A stretch of DNA of 64,000 nt, taken from positions 496,001 through 560,000 of the forward strand of contig NZ_JAJEJR010000003.1 of assembly GCF_021390595.1 (NCBI RefSeq), read 5' to 3'. The notes under the pieces are model-generated. The model was not told where the DNA came from and did not search any database. It saw nothing but the letters and a program-made list of their open reading frames with translations. Origin of the DNA: Paraburkholderia sp. HP33-1. GTDB lineage: Bacteria; Pseudomonadota; Gammaproteobacteria; Burkholderiales; Burkholderiaceae. Position numbers and translations under genes: made by a program. This document shows positions 1-8,045 of this stretch, piece after piece (position 1 is the stretch's first letter; the number at the start of each line of letters is the position of its first letter).

Positions 1-2
1 GC

Positions 3-122
3 AGTTCGCGCGTGATTGCCAATCCGCGTGGCTATGCACTGAATCGGTTGGGCGCGGGGGCACCCGGCGACCTGCGCTGGGAAAACCCGGCGTTCGATCC
101 GGCGCTGGTGATTGAGATCTGA
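3..122 (+). CDS. C-terminal end of a probable metallophosphoesterase (partial)
   Basis: Only the last 39 codons are in the window. The frame has no stop from the window edge to TGA at 120-122. The fragment contains NPRGY and ENPAFDP followed by a hydrophobic end (VIEI), which resembles the C-terminus of calcineurin-like metallophosphoesterases. No catalytic residue is visible, so the assignment depends on tail motifs only. The following 170 bp before the next start hold no gene that I can support. Confidence 0.45.
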   Translation, partial: SSRVIANPRGYALNRLGAGAPGDLRWENPAFDPALVIEI

Positions 123-291
123 TCCGCCGCGCAGCTGGAATGCGCACGCCTGACTGATCAGGCAAAGTGCCCTTCGTCGTTCTGCACCCGCGCTTCCTCG
201 ACCAGCTGGGGCGCCGTGTAGTCCGGTCCCGAGGCGGGGCTCGGCGACCTGCCTGCGTGGCACGCCAGTCGCAACCAACCGGAGAGATATC

Positions 292-567
292 ATGATCGGG
301 ATTGAAATACTGGCCGGAGAAGCGGCGAGGCTCCATGCAGCTCTGGATTACGCAGGCCGTCGGGCGATGGAAGCGCTCCGCGTGGCCGATCCGGCAATAG
401 TCAATAGGCTCATTCAGACGTTCGGAAAGGAAGAGGGAGCGGCCGCCTGGCTTGTCAGCCGCACCGCCGATCTCGACGGACGGAGCGCGCTCGAGCTGCT
501 GGCGCAGGGCCAGCGCGAGGAGGTCATGCTCAGCCTGCATCACCTGCGTTATGGCCGGTGCTCATGA
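292..567 (+). CDS. Small protein with Xre/MbcA/ParS-like toxin-binding domain
   Basis: This 91-residue protein starts at ATG behind GGAGAG. Its C-terminal half has the layout of the MbcA/ParS/Xre antitoxin toxin-binding domain (DUF2384-like): a short helix, then DGRSALELLAQGQ, then LHHLRYG at the end. In that family the domain holds a RES-type or related toxin. No RES toxin is adjacent, so it may be an orphan antitoxin. It is followed by a small gene and an AbrB-like protein, which suits a run of antitoxin-like genes. The N-terminal half shows no clear helix-turn-helix. Confidence 0.55.
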   Translation: MIGIEILAGEAARLHAALDYAGRRAMEALRVADPAIVNRLIQTFGKEEGAAAWLVSRTADLDGRSALELLAQGQREEVMLSLHHLRYGRCS

Positions 568-606
568 GGCGCGGACGAGACCCGTACCCGGTAACAGGTG
601 GCAGGT

Positions 607-630
607 TGCGGATGCGGATGCGGATGCGGA
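607..630 (+). repeat. Hexanucleotide tandem repeat (TGCGGA)x4
   Basis: Four perfect head-to-tail TGCGGA units lie between the small antitoxin-like gene and the next gene. The tract can be read through in all frames because it is a multiple of three. It could expand or contract by slippage, but no gene clearly depends on it. Confidence 0.8.
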
Positions 631-784
631 CATCGGTGGCGGCATCGCTTTCACCGTCCACTGGTGAGATCAACGTTGCGTTCGCAACGGAGAGTGAGTC
701 CCATGACATCGATGTGCCGCTGTTCCAGCAGTCGCCAGACCACCGCGCTGGGGCGGCCAGGTGTCTCACCGGTGGGCGGGAACC

Positions 785-1021
785 ATGAGCACCAAATCAT
801 CGGTCCGTTATCAGGAGAAGGAAGGCGAACTGCCCGCATGGCACCTTTACAGGGAAGCGTTCGAGACCGAGGACGTCGTCTATCTGGAGATCGAGGGCAT
901 CCAGGTCGATGTGACGATGATTGGCAGTATGGTTGCAGCCCCGAACACGGTGTTGCTGCGCCTGCCGACCGCGACGGCCAGGCAACTGGGCCTGCTGGCG
1001 CCCGTGTTGAAAAGGGAGTAG
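785..1021 (+). CDS. Small hypothetical protein
   Basis: This 78-residue protein starts at the ATG at 785; an upstream in-frame ATG at 761 has no better ribosome site. It is acidic in the middle (EAFETEDVVYLEIEG) and ends in a beta-alpha stretch with LLRLPTATARQLGLL. Codon use has the high GC at third positions of the neighbours, which supports a real gene. It ends 3 bp before the AbrB-like gene, so the two are probably co-transcribed. I do not recognise the family. It could be the partner of the AbrB-like antitoxin, but it does not look like a MazF or PIN toxin. Confidence 0.55.
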   Translation: MSTKSSVRYQEKEGELPAWHLYREAFETEDVVYLEIEGIQVDVTMIGSMVAAPNTVLLRLPTATARQLGLLAPVLKRE

Positions 1022-1024
1022 GTC

Positions 1025-1351
1025 TTGGGCATTCAGGAAGGCCGGATCACATCCGCAACGGTGGGTTCGAAGGGGAGGATCACGATCCCGGCGCCCGTAC
1101 GAATCCGCCTCGGATTGCTGGCGGGCGACAGGATCGCATTTCTTCTCAGTGAGGAAACGGGCCGGTATGAGGTCGTGCCGGTCACGTGCCCGGTGGCCGG
1201 GCTCAGGGGGATCGTCTGCAAACCGGCCAGGCCGGTATCGATTGAGGACATGAATGCGGCGATTGCCGGGCAGGGTGCCTGGGGCGAACGCCGGCGTTCC
1301 CTGATACGCGCGCGTGCGGCGTCGGTTCCGCGCAGGAAAGCGCGCCCATGA
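1025..1351 (+). CDS. AbrB/MazE/SpoVT-type DNA-binding protein
   Basis: The N-terminus contains SATVGSKGRITIPAPVRIRL, the swapped-hairpin AbrB/MazE/SpoVT signature (xxGRItIPxxvRxxLgl), at residues 7-26. The domain binds DNA as a dimer and usually represses its own operon as an antitoxin. The start is taken as TTG at 1025 behind GGGAG. The roughly 55-residue tail is basic and Arg-rich, longer than in classical MazE. The stop overlaps the next ATG (ATGA), so the genes are translationally coupled. The partner is unclear because neither neighbour resembles a known toxin. Confidence 0.7.
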   Translation: MGIQEGRITSATVGSKGRITIPAPVRIRLGLLAGDRIAFLLSEETGRYEVVPVTCPVAGLRGIVCKPARPVSIEDMNAAIAGQGAWGERRRSLIRARAASVPRRKARP

Positions 1352-1674
1352 CCCTGAGCGTGGCGACTGGGCGCGCGCTCTATTTCCTCGATACGGGGTT
1401 CAGGTCGTTCGAGGCCTGCGAGCTCATCAGCCGTGCAATCGTCGGGGAGCGTGAATGCGAGTTCTACGGCGAATGCGCGGACTTCGAGCGTGCGCGGGGT
1501 AGCAAATTCGTCCGCGAAATGGTCCTGCCGCACCTGGGTGATCCGCCTGGCCATGCAATGCCGCTATTCCGGTTGCGCAGGGAACTGCTGGCCTGTTCAA
1601 GTGCGTGCCGGTCAAATCCAGGCCGGACCGTGCACCAACATACAGATGCTGAACGACGGAGAAGACCGACATGA
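1348..1674 (+). CDS. Hypothetical protein coupled to the AbrB-like gene
   Basis: This 108-residue protein overlaps the AbrB-like gene by 4 bp and the next gene by 4 bp (both ATGA), which argues for one translationally coupled unit. The first 70 residues have natural composition, with aromatic and acidic stretches (LYFLDTGFRSFEACELI). The last 35 are Cys-, Arg- and Ser-rich and look less ordered. No family is recognised. Confidence 0.5.
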   Translation: MTLSVATGRALYFLDTGFRSFEACELISRAIVGERECEFYGECADFERARGSKFVREMVLPHLGDPPGHAMPLFRLRRELLACSSACRSNPGRTVHQHTDAERRRRPT

Positions 1675-2072
1675 GTCCCGAGCTTAGTGCCAGGCTCCGA
1701 GCCGACTATCCGATGATTTTCACGGCGCCGCCGATCGACGATCCGGACTCTCCGGACGTGCCTCCGTTGCCGTCGGCATTCGAGGCATGGGGCTTCGAGT
1801 GTGGCGATGGTTGGTACGACCTGATCGACGCCCTCTGCGCAATGTTGCAGTACGCGACGAAAAACGGTGCGCCTCAGGTCGTTGCGAGACAGATGAAAGA
1901 GAAATTCGGGGGACTCCGCTTTGCGGCGGCGGGGCACAACGATGAGCAGGAGGGCATGATTGAACTGGCCGAATATATGAGCGGTCGCGTATGTGAGGTG
2001 TGCGGCAATCGCGGCAGGGTCCTGCGCAACGGCTGGATCAGGACCCGGTGTCCTGATCACGAGCACGTCTGA
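1671..2072 (+). CDS. Hypothetical protein with C-terminal zinc-ribbon-like cysteines
   Basis: This 133-residue protein begins in the ATGA overlap with the preceding gene. The central part contains WGFECGDGWYDLIDALC and MKEKFGGLRF, a pattern I associate with a conserved hypothetical family of proteobacterial accessory regions. The C-terminus has CEVCGNRGR and, 14 residues on, C-P-D-H, a CxxC...CxxH arrangement able to bind zinc. Its role is unknown. It closes the small-gene operon, and the next 400 bp hold no gene. Confidence 0.6.
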   Translation: MSPELSARLRADYPMIFTAPPIDDPDSPDVPPLPSAFEAWGFECGDGWYDLIDALCAMLQYATKNGAPQVVARQMKEKFGGLRFAAAGHNDEQEGMIELAEYMSGRVCEVCGNRGRVLRNGWIRTRCPDHEHV

Positions 2073-2402
2073 CGGGTGGCGCCATCCGGCTGCAGTCGCT
2101 TACATGCTCCTGGATTTCATTCATGGCGGCGCGCTCTGGAGAAGACGACCTGTCGCAGGGGGCGCGCAACGGCGACACCCCAGAAGCCGCCGGTGACTCG
2201 GCGCATACATGGTCGCGGTTCAGGATTCAGCGCGATGCAGGCGATAGGCGGCAGTTATCACGACGGGAAGTTTCAGTGGGTGTCTGCGTACCGACAATGA
2301 TGGGATAAGTGAGCAATGGTGATTTATGACATCAATCGCCCCAAATGTGCCTCTTGTGAATTTTGATATGCGTGAAGTGCGGAGTTGCAGTAGAGGCAAG
2401 AA

Positions 2403-2473
2403 AGGGGCGCTTGTGTACGGTTTTTCTTGTTTGGCGGCATTATAGGGGCGCTTATGCGGCGGGAGAATTTTTG
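2403..2473 (+). promoter_or_regulatory. Probable promoter/operator region of the XRE gene
   Basis: Two copies of AGGGGCGCTTRTG lie 41 bp apart (2403 and 2444) in the otherwise gene-free stretch 2073-2473. The second runs towards the GGGAG ribosome site of the XRE gene. Direct repeats just ahead of an XRE gene often serve autoregulation. No convincing -35/-10 pair could be fixed. Confidence 0.35.
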
Positions 2474-2746
2474 ATGGTCACCAGCCAGACGCTCGACGAG
2501 CTGGGAATCGACCTGGGCGAAAAGCTCAAGCGACTCCGGCTTAACAAGAACCTGGACCAGAAGACGCTGGCGGCGCGCGCTGGAGTGAGTGTGCGCGCCT
2601 TGCGCAACATCGAGGCAGGGCAAGGTTCGACCGTCAAGACTCTGCTCAGTGTCGTGCGCGCGCTCGGTCGGGAGTCGTGGCTGGACACCGTGGCTCCGGT
2701 TGCGACGGTCAATCCGCTGACGTTGACCAGCCGCGTGATGACACGC
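2474..2746 (+). pseudogene. XRE-family regulator, 5' part, split by IS256 insertion
   Basis: Ninety-one codons encode a Cro/C1-type helix-turn-helix (LDQKTLAARAGVSVRALRNI, about residues 28-47) followed by LLSVVRALGRESWLDT, typical of HipB-like XRE repressors. Translation runs directly into the IS256 element. Removing the element and one copy of its 8-bp duplication joins residue 91 in frame to 66 further codons at 4099-4299, so the intact protein was about 157 residues. The unbroken part keeps the whole DNA-binding domain and may still make a truncated repressor ending inside the IS. Confidence 0.85.
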
Positions 2747-4090
2747 GGGGCTGTCAGTAATTTCGTGTTCAAGGCATATGATGCTCCCCAGGAGAATATA
2801 TGCCTCGCAAACCGAAAGCCCCGCCGGCAGACCTGCCGACGATTCCCGCCGAACTGCTTGAGCAGTTCGGCAATGGCCCGATGACGGCCGATGCCATCAA
2901 TACCGCGACGCTGGCCCTCAAGAAGGCCTTGATCGAGCGGGCGCTGGGCGCCGAGTTGAACCACCATCTGGGCTATCCGTCTGGCGCTGCCAGGCCTGCC
3001 GCCGTCACCAACCAGCGCAACGGCACGGGTGCCAAAACGGTCCTGACTGAAGACGGCCCGATCCGCATCGAGGTGCCTCGCGATCGCCACGGCAGCTTCG
3101 AACCGCTGTTGATTCCCAAACACGAACGACGCTTTACGGGCTTCGACGACAAGATCATCGCCATGTATGCGCGGGGCATGACCGTACGCGAGATTCAGGG
3201 CTTCGTGCTGGAACAATACGGCACCGAGGTGTCGCCCGAGTTCATCAGCTCGGTGACCGACGAGGTGATGAGCGAAGTCACCGCCTGGCAGGCCCGGCCG
3301 CTTGACCCGATGTACCCGGTCGTGTTCTTCGATGCGTTGCGCGTCAAGATCCGTGAAGACGCCGTCGTGCGCAACAAGGCCGTCTATCTGGCGCTGGGCA
3401 TTCTGCCCGACGGCACACGCGACATCCTGGGTCTGTGGATCGAGAACACCGAGGGCGCCAAGTTCTGGATGAAGGTGTTCAACGATCTCAAGACTCGCGG
3501 CGTCAACGACATCCTGATCGCCGTGACCGACGGCCTTAAGGGCATGCCCGAAGCGCTGGCAGCCGTGTTTCCGGCCACGACGCTGCAAACCTGCATCGTC
3601 CATCTGATCCGCAACAGCCTGGATTACGCAAGCTGGAAAGACCGCAAATCGCTGGCCGCCGCGATTCGCCCGATCTATACCGCTCCAAGCGCGGAAGCGG
3701 CTCAGGCCGAACTGGATGCATTTGCCCAAGGGCCATGGGGTCAGAAATTTCCGCCTGTCAGTGCCGCGTGGCGCAACGCCTGGGATCGCGTAATTCCGTT
3801 CTTTGCGTTTCCACCGGCCGTACGCAAGGTGATTTACACAACGAACGCCATCGAGAACATCAACTCCCAGTTACGCAAGATCATCAAGACCCGGGGACAC
3901 TTCCCGAGCGACGATGCGGCAACGAAACTCATCTGGCTGGCGCTGCGCAACATCACCGCCGATTGGGGCCGTGCCGCTCAGGACTGGAAGACAGCCATGA
4001 ACCAATTCGCTATCCTTTACGCCGATCGATTCGTTCGGCCATCCGTGTGAATCTCAACCCCGCCTTGAACACGGAAATTCTGACACCCCC
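2747..4090 (+). mobile_element. Complete IS256-family insertion sequence with 8-bp TSD
   Basis: The 1344-bp element is bounded by imperfect inverted repeats: GGGGCTGTCAGTAATTTC at the left, and GAAATTCTGACACCCCC at the right, which reads CTGACACCCCC outward. Both continue into GTGTTCAAGGC on the inner side. The host sequence TGACACGC occurs directly outside both ends (2739-2746 and 4091-4098), an 8-bp target duplication as expected for IS256. The single transposase gene is intact, so the copy may be active. Confidence 0.93.
2800..4050 (+). CDS. IS256-family transposase (mutator type)
   Basis: This 416-residue protein has full family length. It carries the DDE residues in their usual settings: D in VVFFDALRVKI, D in VTDGLKGMPEAL, and E in the IS256 signature TTNAIENINSQLRK. 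The C-x(2)-H motif (QTCIVHLIRNS) lies between the second D and the E. It starts at ATG 2800, 53 bp inside the left inverted repeat. It catalyses cut-out or circle-type movement of the element. A 425-residue frame on the opposite strand is a shadow of this gene. Confidence 0.95.
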   Translation: MPRKPKAPPADLPTIPAELLEQFGNGPMTADAINTATLALKKALIERALGAELNHHLGYPSGAARPAAVTNQRNGTGAKTVLTEDGPIRIEVPRDRHGSFEPLLIPKHERRFTGFDDKIIAMYARGMTVREIQGFVLEQYGTEVSPEFISSVTDEVMSEVTAWQARPLDPMYPVVFFDALRVKIREDAVVRNKAVYLALGILPDGTRDILGLWIENTEGAKFWMKVFNDLKTRGVNDILIAVTDGLKGMPEALAAVFPATTLQTCIVHLIRNSLDYASWKDRKSLAAAIRPIYTAPSAEAAQAELDAFAQGPWGQKFPPVSAAWRNAWDRVIPFFAFPPAVRKVIYTTNAIENINSQLRKIIKTRGHFPSDDAATKLIWLALRNITADWGRAAQDWKTAMNQFAILYADRFVRPSV

Positions 4091-4299
4091 TGACACGCGT
4101 ACGCGCCACCAGCCCCGCAGTCAAGCTCAACGCTGCCCGACGACTGCTGGCCGCGGCAGAGCAGACCGAAAGCGGCCAGAGTAAGCCGCCCATCTCTCCG
4201 GTCCGGCTCAATGCAGCCCGGTGCCTGCTTGCGACAGCGACGCAGCCGGACACCAAACCGGCAAAGCCATCTGCCAAGTCAAACAAAAAGCCTCAATAA
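4091..4299 (+). pseudogene. XRE-family regulator, 3' part beyond the IS256
   Basis: After the duplicated TGACACGC, the frame of the 5' part resumes at 4099 and reads to TAA at 4297-4299. It encodes a tail with two similar segments, VKLNAARRLLAAAEQ and VRLNAARCLLATAT, then a Lys/Pro-rich end. In-frame restoration on removing the IS is the main evidence that both parts are one gene. The second half of this segment also lies in the 394-bp inverted repeat and recurs at 11.4 kb without the rest of the gene. Confidence 0.8.
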
Positions 4300-4566
4300 C
4301 AATCGCGCATTCTCCAAGGAGTCGTATAGCCACGAAGAAGACATCAACAAAAACGGCAGCGAAGAAGATCACAGAACTGCGCCTTCCTCTGTCGATTGAC
4401 AGCGCGGTGTTCGGCTTTGAGCGATTCGGCCTCCGGGAGCCGGGCGAAGTTGTCGAACATTTCGTTCTGCTCAACCCTGCCGTCGGCATCAACGATCGGG
4501 GTGTTATCACGCATCGCAAAGTCCAACGGACATACGTCTACGCCGGTCGCCTGCCGCTTTTCGGCC
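4173..4566 (+). repeat. 394-bp inverted repeat, copy 1
   Basis: This segment matches the reverse complement of 11068-11461 over its full length, with one difference seen (T/C near 4222). Homology stops abruptly at both ends. It covers the end of the XRE gene and the start of the reading frame after it. The two arms enclose 6.5 kb. Confidence 0.93.
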
Positions 4567-4703
4567 AATGCCGACATTGGAACGGACAGGGTTCTACATC
4601 AGTAATGTGGCGGATTGCCGACGGTGGCGGCATCGAGCAGCGGGACGGCAGCTTCCTGCATCAGCGAACTCACCCTCTCGACCCATTCCCGCCCCTCAGA
4701 TAG
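4326..4703 (+). pseudogene. Reading frame downstream of XRE with no standard start
   Basis: A frame of 126 codons follows the XRE stop by 26 bp. A good ribosome site (AAGGAG) sits 4 bp before an ATA where a start is expected, and the inverted copy near 11.3 kb has the same ATA. The first 80 residues read like protein (SIDSAVFGFERFGLREPGE, then YVYAGRLPLFGQ). Homology between the two repeat copies ends after that point, and the rest resembles degenerate intergenic repeat sequence. Either the start was lost or the gene is a relic. No family is recognised; an XRE partner toxin is possible. Confidence 0.3.
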
Positions 4704-5102
4704 TTTCTGCGAACGTCACCGACGTGCTCCAAAGCGGCCGCACGCTGCGCGGTCGGAGTATCTGGAGGGTGCCGACTTGTGTTCTCTCCCGTTCATGCTC
4801 ACGAAGGATCAGGCCGTACACATTCGATGAACCGGTTGTCGATCCAAGCGCGACTCCCGGTGGATGTCGTGTTCGTGAGACATCAGGTGTTATGTTCAAT
4901 CCGCTGCGGCCGTCTGCACAGTGCCGCAAGCCTTGCATACTCAGATTATTGCCGCCGGCTTCAACCCGGTGGAGTGGATCGCCTACCCCGAAAACGAGCT
5001 GGCTGCCGGCCACATCGTCGCGTAACGACGGGCCACCGCAGCACCGCCGCAGTAAATCGTTGATCCGTCCGATGTCGTGTCGCCCACGGGGGAGCTTCGT
5101 GC
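4704..5102. other. Degenerate region without an intact gene
   Basis: Reading frames are short and inconsistent. A fragment at 4894-5025 (+) encodes a natural-looking end, IIAAGFNPVEWIAYPENEL, and a stop, but it has no start and follows an in-frame TGA. I read this as the tail of a decayed gene. Confidence 0.4.
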
Positions 5103-5299
5103 GCCAAGGTGCCCAGTACATCACGCTTGCCGGGCGCGTTGCCGCTGCGGTATTCGAGCGGGCAGGCACGCACCCATTCGTCAAACACGCCCGACGCGCG
5201 CAGGAATTCCGTGACGAACACCAACTGGCCGTTGGACGTGGCCTGCGATGACTCGTCCCAGCACACATGCATGCGACCACCCAGCGTATCGACCACCAT
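5103..5299 (-). pseudogene. N-terminal fragment of an IS1380-like transposase
   Basis: From ATG at 5299 the frame encodes about 65 residues with DESSQATSNGQLVFVTEFL, GVFDEWVRACPLEYRSGNAP and KRDVLGTL, a pattern I associate with the N-terminus of IS1380-family transposases. After DVLGTL the frame loses all resemblance and ends about 45 codons later. Everything carrying the catalytic DDE domain is missing, so this is a relic that cannot move itself. Confidence 0.6.
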
Positions 5300-5370
5300 C
5301 GGCTCAACAGCCCGGCCCCAGCTCGTCTATCTGCCCGTTTCTCCTCTCACCCATTGGGTGAGTTGTCTGC

Positions 5371-6720
5371 TTATGAATTCCGGTGCCATAAGACAAACAA
5401 AATGGCGAAAAGTACCAAGCTGAGTGCGCCTCTCTTCTTTTTTGTGGAGGGGTCGTCACTCAAAAGGAATTGCATAAATTTAGACTTTTTCGCAAGAGCT
5501 TCAGCTTTTTGCTTCTTAATTTCTTCTTGCTCGTGTACCGCTTCAATTTTTCTACGTATATTAGAAGACCAGTCGCGGAATTTATTGTAACCTATTTGCG
5601 TGCAATAATCCTCCAAGAGTGGTAGGTTCTGATCGCACTCTGCGAGTGTTTGCAAAGGATATTTCTTTACTTCGTTATTGAAATCATTCTCCTTGACTAT
5701 TTCCAGCGCCTTATTCAATACGGATTCGTAATCAGAATACTCAATCGTATCGGCATACTGCTGTAGTGCTGCAACATTTGCCTGAAATTCAAAAACGGTA
5801 GAGGCGTTCAGCTCTTTAAGTTTATTTTCAAATAATTTTCTCTTCTCGGCATCAAGATTTTTCATGCCAAAGTAGGTGATGATGGCATCTAATCTGCCCT
5901 TATCTCCTCCGCAATTCTGGAATAGCAATGTGTATATTTTTTGACTGTACGGATAGAAATTAATAGCATGTATGAGATTCAAAGGAATTTTTTCCATTGG
6001 AATCCGGCCATTTTCTACGCTTTCGACAAGTGCTTTGGACTTGGATATTTCTTCGGCGGAGTAGGCATATACGGTTCCAGGCTTAACCGAGTTGATAGCG
6101 TCTATTGTTCCGAGAAAAGCGGCATTTATGATGTTAGTTACACCATTGATAATTTGCGAAACTGTTTTCCTGCTTTTAAAAATTTCATCTTTTTTGACGC
6201 TATTCCCAATTGCTGTTACGCCTTTTGCCATTAAATTAAAAACGCCATGACCAACATTGGAAATGACATTCTTGGCGTCTGCTTGATAAACAGCCTCCTG
6301 ATTGAACCCAACCCATTGGCGTCGATTTTGGCGTCGAGCCGTTCTGTGGGCATCTAGCTCGGCAGTATTCTCAACAATGGCTTCATATTGGGCGGCAATG
6401 GGTTCAAAGTCTTCCTCCCATGTAGCATACGGTTCAACAAAACGAGATAAGAACTGCTTCTCAGCAATTTCGTATATTTCATGGGTGGCCAAAGATTTCA
6501 TCGCCTGATCAATGGCTTTGCGTAAAACATCATATGCCAATTCATCAGATTTCTCATATAGTTCATCGAGATTGGCGAATCTCGTATAGAAATTTGACTC
6601 CAATAAATTGACCTGCTCTCTTGTTAGGCTATTAAATTCCTTGTGGATCGAATTAGTATTGACCTTGTCGCAAGAAATTTCAATGAATGAATCAAATATC
6701 TCGATTTTATTTGGCTGCAT
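5371..6720 (-). CDS. Large AT-rich hypothetical protein with C-terminal membrane anchor
   Basis: This 449-residue protein is encoded by DNA visibly richer in A+T than everything around it, with Lys/Asn/Ile-rich codon use; recent transfer is likely. The first 150 residues are charged and helical. The middle has a glycine/small-residue stretch (NVGHGVFNLMAKGVTAIGN) that could pack against membrane. A conserved-looking block FYPYSQKIYTLLFQNCGGD follows, then a long charged coiled-coil-like helix (EEIKKQKAEALAKKSK) and a final hydrophobic helix (ALSLVLFAILFVLW) near the C-terminus. No enzyme motif is visible and no family is recognised. It is a single gene with no operon partners and could be a membrane-tethered effector or stress protein. 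Confidence 0.8.
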   Translation of the reverse strand: MQPNKIEIFDSFIEISCDKVNTNSIHKEFNSLTREQVNLLESNFYTRFANLDELYEKSDELAYDVLRKAIDQAMKSLATHEIYEIAEKQFLSRFVEPYATWEEDFEPIAAQYEAIVENTAELDAHRTARRQNRRQWVGFNQEAVYQADAKNVISNVGHGVFNLMAKGVTAIGNSVKKDEIFKSRKTVSQIINGVTNIINAAFLGTIDAINSVKPGTVYAYSAEEISKSKALVESVENGRIPMEKIPLNLIHAINFYPYSQKIYTLLFQNCGGDKGRLDAIITYFGMKNLDAEKRKLFENKLKELNASTVFEFQANVAALQQYADTIEYSDYESVLNKALEIVKENDFNNEVKKYPLQTLAECDQNLPLLEDYCTQIGYNKFRDWSSNIRRKIEAVHEQEEIKKQKAEALAKKSKFMQFLLSDDPSTKKKRGALSLVLFAILFVLWHRNS

Positions 6721-6800
6721 TATTTTTTAAATGATGTTTAAAAATTTGTTAATCCAGAGGATTCGGGGGTTGGGGCAGGCTCACCGCCCCGCTCGCGCGC

Positions 6801-6884
6801 TTACCTGATGAAGTGATGCACCATCCCGACGAACACTGCCGCGAGCGCGGCAAAGATTGCATAATTCAGCCAGACTTCAGACAT
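6801..6884 (-). CDS. Possible 27-residue single-span membrane peptide
   Basis: A short frame encodes MSEVWLNYAIFAALAAVFVG followed by MVHHFIR: one transmembrane helix with short charged ends. It resembles the size and shape of small hydrophobic subunits or type I toxins. No clear ribosome site precedes the ATG, so expression is uncertain. Confidence 0.3.
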   Translation of the reverse strand: MSEVWLNYAIFAALAAVFVGMVHHFIR

Positions 6885-7590
6885 GAAACGCTGGCCGTCA
6901 GCTGCGAGGCGCGGCTGTGCGCTGGTAGAGCGTTGGTCCATCAATTTCCCCGTGATGTGGTGTCGAAGCGCGCTGCGCTTCGCGGTTTAGACGACCGCGC
7001 ATGGCCCTGATGAAGATCATTCGATTCTTAAGAGCTGGCATGTTGCGTGGCACTAATATTATTTATCAGCTAGAGCTAAAGTGCCAGATCGATTGGGCGG
7101 CCAGCAAGGAGGACGGGTCTTAAATTCGCTTGTCGGCTTCTATATCTGACAATGTCCTCTATCACATATAGGCTGGCCATAAAAACCGGCAATCACAGTG
7201 CTGGCCGTGATGACAAGCCCTCTCTTGTCGAGAAGCACGCGAGCGGATCGCTCGAAAGGGAATCATCGTCGGCCTTGTTGCTCGTCTGTCGAATCAACTC
7301 GCCGTCGCTTTGCAAAGTGGCGGCTCGTCACTCGTCAGCAGACGTTTGCCAACAGAGTGCGAAGGACCGTTCCTGGCCGACAGCACCAATTCGAGAACTC
7401 TCTGCGGGGCGGTCGTTGAGATCCTGAATGGCTGCTCACTGGCATCTGATGTGAACTGGTGCTATCGGCCAAGAGCGGCAGTCGACTCGAATGCTTGGAT
7501 CGCCGACAATCTGCCCATCCGGGCGACATTCAGGTAGGCGGAACGGAGTTCAGTGAAGTCGAAACCAGGCTGATGACCGTGACCCAGTTC
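6885..7590. other. Gene-free stretch with intergenic-repeat-like segments
   Basis: No frame here has convincing codon use. The segment contains GGACCGTTCCTGGCCGA (about 7367) and CTGGTGCTATCGGCCAAGA (about 7457). Similar words recur at 34.58 kb and 63.9 kb, so this looks like decayed dispersed intergenic sequence. Confidence 0.4.
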
Positions 7591-8025
7591 CTACCCTCTC
7601 TTCAAAAAGCATGTTGCTGTAGCAGTCGCAAGCAGCTTTCCGTCGGAGGACTTCAGCGTGCCCTCCGAGGTCGCGATGTTTCTCGAGAAGTGAACCGTGC
7701 GGGCCTCAGCCACCACGTCCTGATCAACCGGTACGGGACGCAACATCTTCACCTGAAGATCGATCGTCCCGTATCCGACACCTGGCTCCAGCTGCGAATG
7801 GACGGCACAACCGGTCGCGGAATCGAGCACAGTTGCAGCAAAACCGCCGTGGACGCCACCAAGAGGGTTGAGATGCTGTTTTCCTGCGCGGGCCGACAGT
7901 TTCACGTACCCCGGATCGACTTGCAGAAACGCCATCGGTACGGTCTCTGCCATCGGCGAGCGTGGCAGGTCACCGGCCACGACCGCGCGCAACAACTCGA
8001 GGCCGCTCATTTCAAATGGATTCAT
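7591..8025 (-). CDS. PaaI-family hotdog thioesterase
   Basis: This 144-residue protein has the hotdog-fold acyl-CoA thioesterase signature NPLGGVHGGFAATVLDSATG at about residues 53-72, where the HGG loop and the acidic residue on the following helix form the active site. The second half holds YGTIDLQVKMLRPV and ATATATCFL strands, as in PaaI and YdiI relatives. It hydrolyses CoA thioesters, often of aromatic acids. It lies 20 bp downstream of the TetR gene on the same strand, so both are probably transcribed together and controlled by that regulator. Confidence 0.85.
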   Translation of the reverse strand: MNPFEMSGLELLRAVVAGDLPRSPMAETVPMAFLQVDPGYVKLSARAGKQHLNPLGGVHGGFAATVLDSATGCAVHSQLEPGVGYGTIDLQVKMLRPVPVDQDVVAEARTVHFSRNIATSEGTLKSSDGKLLATATATCFLKRG

Positions 8026-8045
8026 TCCTACCTCTTACACGTTTC

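Noticed and set aside
2452..3729. A 425-codon minus-strand frame
   Set aside because: Antisense to the IS256 transposase, whose DDE residues are all in the plus-strand frame.
6905..6985. tRNA-like GCGCTGGTAGAGC sequence
   Set aside because: The D-arm-like word is present, but no acceptor stem, anticodon arm or T-arm (GGTTCGAAT) can be folded around it.
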